A stretch of DNA of 11,335 bases from Candidatus Lloydbacteria bacterium RIFCSPLOWO2_02_FULL_54_12 (lineage in GTDB: Bacteria; Patescibacteriota; Minisyncoccia; Phycocordibacterales; UBA6899): the NCBI GenBank assembly GCA_001819095.1, contig MHLS01000057.1, positions 4,252 to 15,586 of the forward strand, in the 5' to 3' direction. This document shows positions 6,864-11,335 of the stretch, piece after piece (the first letter of the stretch is position 1; the number at the start of each line of letters is the position of its first letter). Below the pieces are notes generated by a model, which was given only the letters and a program-made list of their open reading frames with translations, made no database searches and was not told where the DNA came from. Position numbers and translations under genes: made by a program.

Positions 6864-6954
6864 CGTTGGTACGAGGTCCGACCTCGTACCAACGAAGGTG
6901 GACTTGCATAAAAATATTTACGTTGCCTATTGGTACAAGGTCCGACCTCGTACT
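6864..6954. repeat. REP-like family C composite unit, left copy
   Basis: Two palindromes with a 43-nt spacer. The first has perfect 15-bp arms around one central base (6864-6878 and 6880-6894, core GTACGAGGTC). The second has GTACAAGGTC (6933-6942) and GACCTCGTAC (6944-6953), with one mismatch. The 86-bp segment 6869-6954 is repeated in the same orientation at 7770-7855 with about ten differences counted by eye. Confidence 0.87.
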
Positions 6955-6991
6955 AGACTGCTTACGAGAACACACCTTTTTCTCCGCGTCT

Positions 6992-7020
6992 TCTAGTACG
7001 AGGTCCGACCTTGTACTAGA
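6992..7020. repeat. REP-like family C palindrome just upstream of the transposase
   Basis: Arms TCTAGTACGAGGTC (6992-7005) and GACCTTGTACTAGA (7007-7020) flank one base, with one mismatch. It ends 10 bases before the transposase ATG, so it would sit in the promoter or the translation start region. Confidence 0.83.
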
Positions 7021-7030
7021 ATCTCTCTTC

Positions 7031-7756
7031 ATGATTAGGAAGATCACCTTTGCGCCGGGGGAGTACTACCATGTATACAACCGCGGCGTCGAAAAAAGGG
7101 ATATTTTCACCTCGGAAGAAGACCGAAAGAGATTTCAGCGCCTCCTCTATCTCTGTAACGGCGAAAAACCCATCATCTACCGCCTAGTACAAGGTCCGAC
7201 CTTGTACAGTAAGGATATGGGGAAGAAAATGACGGCAGTCGGAGCGTATGTGCTGATGCCGAACCATTTTCACGTCCTTCTCAAGGAGACCAAAGAAGGT
7301 GGAATAACCGAGTTTATGCGGAAACTGACGACCGGATACACGATGTATTTCAACAAAAAATACGATCGGGTCGGCCACCTCTTTCAGGGCATATTTAAGG
7401 CACAGCACGTGAGTCGTGACGAATACCTCAAATATCTCTTTGCCTACATTCATCTGAACCCCGTCAAGTCTGTCGATCCGGACTGGGAAAAGAAGCGTGT
7501 GCGCGACCACGAAAAGGCGAAGGCGTACCTCAAGGGGTATCAGTATTCAAGCTACACCGACCTTATCGGAAAAAAGCGACCTGAGGGTGCAATACTCGGA
7601 AGTAAGGAATTTCCGGGGTATTTCAACAGCAAGGTGGAGTTCGAGGACCTTGTCGATGAATGGATGAACTACGAGGAGGAGGAATCGGGAAGACCCGCCT
7701 CCCGTGACGAGAGCGAAGAAGGGGAGAACCTCATGGCGCAATTTCTCGCAGAATAG
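7031..7756 (+). CDS. REP-associated tyrosine transposase (RAYT, Y1 HUH family)
   Basis: This 241-aa protein belongs to the Y1_Tnp superfamily: single-strand DNA transposases that cut and join hairpin-marked DNA through a phosphotyrosine link. Visible landmarks are the N-terminal strand EYYHVYNRGVEKRDIF (11-26), the metal-binding HUH motif in LMPNHFHVLLKE (His79 and His81), and the helix with GHLFQGIFKAQ and EYLKYLFAYIHLNPVKS (115-147), which holds the catalytic Tyr candidates (Tyr132, 135 or 139). The acidic C-terminus (about 205-241) is typical of related CPR proteins. I chose the ATG at 7031 because IRKITFAPGEYYH is the usual family start; the frame is open further upstream to 6827, but that part only translates repeat DNA. 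No Shine-Dalgarno is seen. Codons 53-59 are made of a REP palindrome. The catalytic motifs look intact. Confidence 0.9.
   Translation: MIRKITFAPGEYYHVYNRGVEKRDIFTSEEDRKRFQRLLYLCNGEKPIIYRLVQGPTLYSKDMGKKMTAVGAYVLMPNHFHVLLKETKEGGITEFMRKLTTGYTMYFNKKYDRVGHLFQGIFKAQHVSRDEYLKYLFAYIHLNPVKSVDPDWEKKRVRDHEKAKAYLKGYQYSSYTDLIGKKRPEGAILGSKEFPGYFNSKVEFEDLVDEWMNYEEEESGRPASRDESEEGENLMAQFLAE
7187..7207. repeat. REP-like family C palindrome inside the transposase gene
   Basis: Perfect 10-bp arms GTACAAGGTC and GACCTTGTAC surround a central C. The 21 bases coincide exactly with codons 53-59 and encode VQGPTLY, between the first helix and the HUH strand. Confidence 0.88.
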
Positions 7757-7768
7757 CACTCGCCCACA

Positions 7769-7855
7769 AGTACGAGGTCCGACCTCGTACTAACAATAGT
7801 GGACTTGCATAGATACATTTATGTTGTCTATCGGTACAAGGTCCGACCTCGTACT
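7769..7855. repeat. REP-like family C composite unit, right copy
   Basis: AGTACGAGGTC/GACCTCGTACT (7769-7779 with 7781-7791) and GTACAAGGTC/GACCTCGTAC (7834-7843 with 7845-7854, one mismatch) are separated by a spacer similar to that of the left copy, sharing for example TGGACTTGCATA. It begins 12 bases after the transposase stop codon. Confidence 0.87.
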
Positions 7856-7880
7856 TGCGCTCTTGTCGCGCAACGCCGAT

Positions 7881-7907
7881 GGGCACTGTCAATGTGCCCT
7901 GATTTTT
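7881..7907 (+). terminator. intrinsic terminator downstream of the transposase locus
   Basis: GGGCAC (7881-7886) pairs with GTGCCC (7894-7899) across a 7-nt loop and is followed by TGATTTTTT. Confidence 0.68.
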
Positions 7908-7969
7908 TCGGGGAGAGTACAGTGAAAGATAGATGAAGGAATGCTCTTTGATGGGCGCGGAGGTTTGTC

Positions 7970-8932
7970 ATGAAGTATGTTTCTCTCTACGCCAAGCTGG
8001 CGGTGTTTTCAGCCCTCGTCTTTTTGCCATGCGGGTCGAGTGCACATCACGAGTCGTGGCATCGCGTAGGGCTCGAGCACGAACGGTACGGCCTCAAGGT
8101 CGTTCCGCTCTCTATCGTCGAGAAAAGGTTCGTGATACCGCGCGAGGGTTGTGCGGCGCGCGGAGACTGCGATCTCAAAGAAGTGATATTTTTCGTTGAG
8201 GACGACGAGTTTCCGATTGATCCCAGCATACCGGGAGATTTTCTGGGACGGAGCACCATGTTCATGGCCGGTATCGAGACGGAATCCGTCGCCGCGCTTC
8301 GGAACTATGTCTTCGTGCAGTTCATCCGCGGGTGCATGTGGAATTCGACGAGAAACCCCGACGGGACGGTCACGACGCGATTCAGTATCGCCCGCGACCA
8401 CCTCGGGGAGCGTACGCACTTCGTACACCGAGATTGGACCGTCGACAGCATGGATCGAGAACCGGCATATTCCGCGGACGGCGAAAGCGGCGATCGGCAT
8501 TTTTTACTCCAATGGTCCGATCCGCGCCCGAAGTGGATACCCGATAAGCAAGAGAAACTTTTCGGCGAGGAAAAGCCGACGGTGCCGTTCGGATTCGTGA
8601 CCGACTTCCCGAGCCCCTTAGCCGCATTTCGTGCGTCTGACCCGAACGCGAAAGATTTCCGCGGTATCCCCGGGGAAGCGCTGAACCGGTCGCTCGAGTT
8701 GCGGATGTGTCTCTACCGCACCGCCGACGCACCTTCCACGACCGACGGAAGCACGAAGGGATTCGGTACCCCGATCGTCTGCTACGACTGGAAGAGCTCG
8801 CATGTCTTTGACCACGAGCGCGGCATCTTTGCATCGCCTCAAGGCGTACACAAAGAGTGCAGTCGTCCGTTGAGCAAAGAAGAGCAAAGCAATGAAGAGT
8901 TCCTCCGGAGAATGAAAACGCCGGCACCCTGA
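7970..8932 (+). CDS. secreted six-cysteine protein of unknown function
   Basis: This 320-aa protein has a clear signal peptide: MKYVSLYAK, a hydrophobic stretch to residue 19, then LPCGSSA with a likely cleavage after Ala25. Cys21 lies in FLPC, which is a poor lipobox, so a soluble secreted form is more likely than a lipoprotein. The mature part holds six cysteines (61, 67, 122, 247, 271, 297), an even number consistent with disulfide bonds. It is rich in charged and aromatic residues and has no other membrane helix. I do not recognise the family and see no catalytic motif. The ATG at 7970 is supported by GGAGG at 7959-7963 with a 6-base gap, one of the best ribosome binding sites in the window. 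The gene stands alone between two terminators. No good promoter was found just upstream. Confidence 0.82.
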   Translation: MKYVSLYAKLAVFSALVFLPCGSSAHHESWHRVGLEHERYGLKVVPLSIVEKRFVIPREGCAARGDCDLKEVIFFVEDDEFPIDPSIPGDFLGRSTMFMAGIETESVAALRNYVFVQFIRGCMWNSTRNPDGTVTTRFSIARDHLGERTHFVHRDWTVDSMDREPAYSADGESGDRHFLLQWSDPRPKWIPDKQEKLFGEEKPTVPFGFVTDFPSPLAAFRASDPNAKDFRGIPGEALNRSLELRMCLYRTADAPSTTDGSTKGFGTPIVCYDWKSSHVFDHERGIFASPQGVHKECSRPLSKEEQSNEEFLRRMKTPAP

Positions 8933-8949
8933 TATTGGGCGACTGCCCC

Positions 8950-8976
8950 ACCCGCATCTATGATGCGGGTTTTTTG
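8950..8976 (+). terminator. intrinsic terminator after the secreted protein gene
   Basis: ACCCGCATC (8950-8958) pairs with GATGCGGGT (8962-8970) over a 3-nt loop and leads into a T run ending at 8975. It starts 17 bases after the stop codon. Confidence 0.85.
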
Positions 8977-9004
8977 TACGAAGGCGCTCTCGCGGTGCTA
9001 TACT
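8974..9004 (+). promoter_or_regulatory. candidate extended -10 promoter of the small membrane protein gene
   Basis: TGCTATACT at 8996-9004 is a good extended -10 element. A weak -35 (TTGTAC, 8974-8979) lies 19 bases before it, overlapping the terminator T run. Transcription would start near 9011, giving a leader of about 130 nt. Confidence 0.45.
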
Positions 9005-9017
9005 AGTAGTAGCCTGA

Positions 9018-9142
9018 ATCCCGTTAGAGATAGGAAGTGCGCCCCGCACTTCCGCCTCAAAAGTTTCACAATGCGTCAGATGTTTTCGGTGCTAAAAACC
9101 GTCAAAATGTATCTTAAAAAACCGAATAATCTCTAACGGGAT
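9018..9142 (+). promoter_or_regulatory. leader with 14-bp inverted repeat reaching into the start codon
   Basis: ATCCCGTTAGAGAT (9018-9031) is perfectly complementary to ATCTCTAACGGGAT (9129-9142), whose last two bases are the AT of the ATG at 9141. Between them lie a perfect 9-bp hairpin GGAAGTGCG/CGCACTTCC (9033-9053, 3-nt loop) and AT-rich sequence. It may be an RNA structure that hides the translation start, or a 125-bp MITE-like element with terminal inverted repeats. Confidence 0.55.
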
Positions 9143-9242
9143 GAATCTCTTCAATAAAAACTTTTTCCGCCTCGCGTTCGGGTTCGTCGGGATACTTGCC
9201 GCATCCATTGCCGTTATTGCCGTCGCGAATTTCATCGAATGA
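9141..9242 (+). CDS. 33-aa single-pass membrane protein
   Basis: The frame ATG 9141 to TGA 9240 encodes MNLFNKNFFRLAFGFVGILA and then a further hydrophobic stretch ending VANFIE. Residues about 9-31 form one predicted membrane helix with a basic N-terminal side, which suggests a real small membrane protein rather than a chance frame. A candidate promoter lies upstream at 8974-9004 and a terminator-like repeat begins four bases after the stop, so it looks like a complete transcription unit. There is no Shine-Dalgarno; the start codon is instead placed at the end of an inverted repeat. Function unknown. A chance ORF remains possible because of its size. Confidence 0.55.
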   Translation: MNLFNKNFFRLAFGFVGILAASIAVIAVANFIE

Positions 9243-9245
9243 CTG

Positions 9246-9302
9246 AAAAATACAAGGTCGGACCTTAGGAATTGATTCTTCAAGGTCCGACCTTGTATTT
9301 TT
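9246..9302. repeat. REP-like unit, family B, copy 3
   Basis: A perfect 21-bp inverted repeat (9246-9266 with 9282-9302) with a 15-nt loop, bounded by A and T runs. It sits directly after the small membrane protein gene, where it could serve as a terminator, and about 75 bases before the hydrolase start. Confidence 0.87.
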
Positions 9303-9376
9303 AATCTGACACTGGTACTTCTCGTCTCTTGTGTTAGTGTGTACGGAGTCGATCTTCTCAAAAAGAGGAGGCCTTG

Positions 9377-10222
9377 GTGAATTTGCCGTCTCCTGTTGTT
9401 GTGCGCGAGGAAGGGTCCGGCCATCATTTCTCCCTTGCACATCCCGATCCTGTTTTGGGTAAAGAGCGCGCCCCGATCGTCTTTATCCACGGTGCCGGAG
9501 GTGCGGCGTGGCATTGGGACAGCCTGCTCCCGCATTTTGCGGCGTGCGGTTATCCGTGTTACGCGCCGGACTTGGTCGGACACGGTGTGTCGCGGGAGAG
9601 TATTCGTACGGCGGGTATCTACGACTACGCCCTCGACGTGGAGCATTTTCTCACGAATGTTGTTCTCCCGCGTCACAGCGCACCGGTCGTTGTCGGACAC
9701 AGCATGGGCGGGCTTATCGCACAAAAGATCGCGGAAAGCGTCGCCACCGCCGGCGTTGTGCTTGTGACACCTGCGCCGCCTCACGGAATCTCCTATCGCC
9801 CCGGTGGCGTACTTCTCCCGGCACCCGAAGACATCCTCTCCCTGTTTTGCGTGTTCATCATGGGCCAGTCGATTCCGTTAAGCAGGAAGTTCATCGAGTC
9901 GATCTTCGTCGACCCCATCGCAAGTGCCGCGGTGATCGACACCTTCGTCGCCAAACAGTTCGTTGAGTCGCCGATTGCGCTCAAGGAAATGCTCCTCGGC
10001 GAGGTCACCGTTCGTCCCGAGATGATCACGTGCCCGATATTTGTCGTCGGGGCGGGGAAAGACCGGGTGATTCATCCGGAAATTGCGCACGAGGTCGCAG
10101 AATACTATGATGCGCCGCTCGCCACACTCCACCACTTGGGACATGCGTGCATCATGGAGGCCGGTTGTGAGGCGACCGCCGGCGTTATTCTGGGGTGGCT
10201 TTCAAGCTCCGTTTGTACATAG
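9377..10222 (+). CDS. alpha/beta-hydrolase fold protein
   Basis: This protein of about 281 residues has all landmarks of an active alpha/beta hydrolase. VFIHGAGGAAWHWDS (about 35-49) carries the oxyanion-hole HG motif. The DLVGHGVS segment follows. VVVGHSMGGLIAQK holds the nucleophile elbow G-H-S-M-G (Ser109). VVGAGKDRVI carries the acidic residue (Asp229), and LHHLGHACIMEAG carries the catalytic His (His256). A lid of about 60 residues lies between strands 6 and 7. Esterase, lipase or similar hydrolysis is likely, but the substrate cannot be told. No signal peptide is seen, so it is probably cytoplasmic. I chose GTG 9377 because AGGAGG at 9366-9371 is then 5 bases away; TTG 9374 is the other option and would add one residue. 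It is a single-gene unit with its own terminator. Confidence 0.88.
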   Translation: MNLPSPVVVREEGSGHHFSLAHPDPVLGKERAPIVFIHGAGGAAWHWDSLLPHFAACGYPCYAPDLVGHGVSRESIRTAGIYDYALDVEHFLTNVVLPRHSAPVVVGHSMGGLIAQKIAESVATAGVVLVTPAPPHGISYRPGGVLLPAPEDILSLFCVFIMGQSIPLSRKFIESIFVDPIASAAVIDTFVAKQFVESPIALKEMLLGEVTVRPEMITCPIFVVGAGKDRVIHPEIAHEVAEYYDAPLATLHHLGHACIMEAGCEATAGVILGWLSSSVCT

Positions 10223-10249
10223 CAACAGAGGGAACCCCCTTTGCGGCCC

Positions 10250-10288
10250 ACCCTGTAGTTCCGCGTGCGGACACTGCAGGGTTTTTTC
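10250..10288 (+). terminator. intrinsic terminator after the hydrolase gene
   Basis: ACCCTGTAGT (10250-10259) pairs with ACTGCAGGGT (10273-10282) with one wobble, extended by an inner TCCG/CGGA stem, and is followed by a T run to 10287. Confidence 0.83.
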
Positions 10289-10314
10289 TTGCGGTGTTCC
10301 CCGCCAAGCAGACA

Positions 10315-10342
10315 TTGACCTTTTTGCATAGCCGGATATACT
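10315..10342 (+). promoter_or_regulatory. promoter of the rplJ-rplL operon
   Basis: TTGACC (10315-10320) and TATACT (10337-10342) are 16 bases apart. This would start a transcript near 10350, about 194 nt before the rplJ start. Confidence 0.65.
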
Positions 10343-10349
10343 TGCCATA

Positions 10350-10543
10350 ACGCTTGAGACAGTGGGAAGTCGAGAGAAATCCGACGTAATACCCGCCGAA
10401 GCCGATACACATGCCCGTACACGGGTCTTGATGTCGACTATTGCTTAGCGAAAGGTCGATTTTTTATTTACACGAAAATGTCTCTGGTCTCCGGCCGCTT
10501 CCTTGCTAAGGACTAGCGGCTAAGGACTAGCGACTGACCAAAA
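10350..10543 (+). ncRNA. rplJ leader RNA, probably autoregulatory (L10 leader-like)
   Basis: The leader before rplJ is long and structured, as in operons where L10 or the L10-L12 complex binds its own mRNA. Nested pairs GTGGG/CCCGC (10362-10366 with 10392-10396) and GTCG/CGAC (10369-10372 with 10382-10385) form an arm with an internal loop, followed by CCGAAGCCGA. A weak stem TCGAC/GTCGA (10434-10459) followed by six T residues could be an attenuator. Near the start, GCCGCT...AGCGGC (10494-10520) folds around TCCTT/AAGGA. The assignment rests on position and general shape, not on a covariance match. Confidence 0.42.
10505..10532 (+). repeat. tandem 14-bp duplication before rplJ
   Basis: GCTAAGGACTAGCG occurs twice without a gap (10505-10518 and 10519-10532). 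Each copy is a small hairpin (GCTA/TAGC) and carries an AAGGA motif. The ATG follows 11 bases later. Confidence 0.85.
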
Positions 10544-11050
10544 ATGGCAATCACAAAAGCAAAAAAGAAAGAGATATTGGAGAAGCTCGACAAGGGTCTT
10601 CAAACAGCCGAAACGCTCGTGTTCGTGAACTTTCACGGACTTCCGGTCGGCGAGACGACTGCGTTTCGCAAGAAACTGCGCGAGGCGGGCGTGAGTTATT
10701 ACGTGGCGAAGAAGACCTTGGTGAAGCGTGCATTAGGAGCGCTCGGGATCAAGGGCACCCAGCCTGCACTCGAAGGAGAGCTCGGACTTGCGTGGTCGAA
10801 GGACCCGATTGCTTCCGCGAAAGGCGTCTACGAGTTCGCCAAATTGCACAAGGAGAAGATTGCACTCGTCGGAGGTGTCTTTCAAGGTGTCTATATGTCG
10901 AAGGAAGAGATCATCGGCTTGGCCGTCATTCCTTCGCGCGAAGTGCTCCTCGGTCAGTTCGTCGGCATGTTGAACGAATCGATCGCGAAAGTGGTGCGCG
11001 TGGTCGACATGAAAGCAAAGCAGATGGAGGGATCTCCTGCGACGGCATAG
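10544..11050 (+). CDS. rplJ: 50S ribosomal protein L10
   Basis: The 168-aa product is close to the usual L10 length. It starts MAITKAKKKEILEKL and contains the family features AETLVFVNFHGLPVGETTAFRKKLREAGVSYYVAKKTLVKRAL, given here as the N-terminal rRNA- and L11-binding domain at about residues 22-64 (key residues Phe30, Gly32, Arg42, Lys57 region). KEKIALVGGVF follows and then IPSREVLLGQFVGMLNES. The C-terminal helix (about 130-160) is where L7/L12 dimers attach, forming the stalk that recruits translation GTPases. It is the first gene of an operon with rplL 55 bases downstream. A canonical Shine-Dalgarno is not found at normal distance; AAGGA at 10522-10526 is 17 bases away, which suggests leader-controlled translation. 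Confidence 0.96.
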   Translation: MAITKAKKKEILEKLDKGLQTAETLVFVNFHGLPVGETTAFRKKLREAGVSYYVAKKTLVKRALGALGIKGTQPALEGELGLAWSKDPIASAKGVYEFAKLHKEKIALVGGVFQGVYMSKEEIIGLAVIPSREVLLGQFVGMLNESIAKVVRVVDMKAKQMEGSPATA

Positions 11051-11105
11051 AGAGATGTTGACCTTCGCATTAATGAGAAACACTTAAAAAACTAAGCAAA
11101 TTACC

Positions 11106-11335
11106 ATGGAAGAGAATAAAACAGTTGAAGTTCCCGCAAAATTCAAGGATATCGTTGCCGGCGTAGAGAAGCTGACCTTGCTCGAGCTCCACGAATTGGT
11201 GAAGCTTCTTGAAGGCAAGTGGGGCGTGTCGGCGACGGCGGCGGTCGCCGCTCCCGCAGGGCCGGCGGCGCCGGCGGAGGAGGAGAAGGATTCGTTCGAC
11301 GTCGAACTTGCGGCAGGAGGCGCGACACCAATCCA
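11106..11335 (+). CDS. rplL: 50S ribosomal protein L7/L12 (runs off the window)
   Basis: From ATG 11106, 76 codons are visible. The N-terminal dimerisation domain that binds L10 is seen in [20 protein letters not shown] (residues 17-36) followed by EGKWGVS. The Ala/Pro/Gly hinge (about 42-57, [13 protein letters not shown]) comes next, then [15 protein letters not shown], the start of the C-terminal factor-binding domain, where the window ends. The N-terminal tail [15 protein letters not shown] is somewhat longer than in E. coli. The gene follows rplJ as in nearly all bacteria. No good Shine-Dalgarno is present before it. Confidence 0.95.
   Translation, partial: MEENKTVEVPAKFKDIVAGVEKLTLLELHELVKLLEGKWGVSATAAVAAPAGPAAPAEEEKDSFDVELAAGGATPI

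Larger units (their letters stand above)
6864..7855 (+). mobile_element. RAYT-REP locus (transposase with flanking palindromic repeats)
   Basis: The transposase gene at 7031-7756 is bracketed by two 86-bp composite direct repeats (6869-6954 and 7770-7855). Two more copies of the same palindrome lie within the locus, one just before the gene (6992-7020) and one inside it (7187-7207). This is the arrangement known for REP-associated tyrosine transposases, which are usually single-copy genes that recognise and may spread REP sequences rather than moving as classical insertion sequences. The outer boundaries are my choice and no target-site duplication is expected. Confidence 0.7.

Noticed and set aside
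6827..7030. N-terminal extension of the transposase frame
   Set aside because: The extra 68 residues translate repeat DNA (for example TRSDLVL and RGPTSY) and the known family start corresponds to the ATG at 7031.
6562..7047. 161-aa minus-strand open frame
   Set aside because: It runs through the hairpin array and palindromes, and its peptide repeats (STRSDLV) come from the repeats themselves.
6864..7855. CRISPR-like array
   Set aside because: The palindromes recur at irregular distances with gene sequence between them, and two spacers are near-identical, which does not fit CRISPR spacers.

Overview
The window looks like a chromosome segment of a Patescibacteria/CPR bacterium, most likely of the Parcubacteria (Kaiserbacteria-like) group; this is an inference from gene content. 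Supporting signs are a giant modular secreted protein with a peptidoglycan-binding domain and Cys-bracketed 'GFSPTTGQSC' repeats, a REP-associated tyrosine transposase (RAYT) embedded in palindromic repeats, many lineage-specific small or unknown proteins, and mostly weak Shine-Dalgarno sequences. TGA, TAG and TAA look like ordinary stops (code 11). No tRNA, rRNA or CRISPR array was seen.

Layout: 1-557 (minus) is the 5' end of an FtsK-type DNA translocase. 558-1084 is a divergent intergenic region with two REP-like units and further hairpins. 1085-2257 is a protein of unknown function with a helical domain and a C-terminal winged helix. 2258-3081 is an 824-bp intergenic region with three more REP-like units, a hairpin cluster, a promoter with a perfect DnaA box upstream, and a long structured leader. 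3082-6552 is the 1156-aa secreted S-layer-like protein, ended by a strong terminator. 6553-7030 holds a second long hairpin, a hairpin array and palindromic repeats. 7031-7756 is the RAYT, flanked by two 86-bp composite direct repeats and carrying one repeat copy inside its own reading frame. 7970-8932 is a secreted six-cysteine protein of unknown function. 9141-9242 is a 33-aa membrane protein whose start codon lies in a 14-bp inverted repeat. 9377-10222 is an alpha/beta hydrolase. 10544-11050 and 11106-end are ribosomal proteins L10 and L7/L12, behind a good promoter and a roughly 200-nt leader.

The most notable system is the RAYT with its repeats. Three related palindrome families share a CAAGGTC/GACCTTG-type core: A (AAGGTCTC...GAGACCTT), B (AATACAAGGTC...GACCTTGTATT) and C (GTAC[A/G]AGGTC-C-GACCT[C/T]GTAC). 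They occur beside most genes here. Family C surrounds and invades the transposase gene. A and B occur as an ordered pair on both sides of the gene at 1085-2257. Family B units are perfect stems bounded by A and T runs, so they could act as bidirectional terminators. The remaining genes look like ordinary chromosomal genes in separate transcription units, apart from the rplJ-rplL operon.
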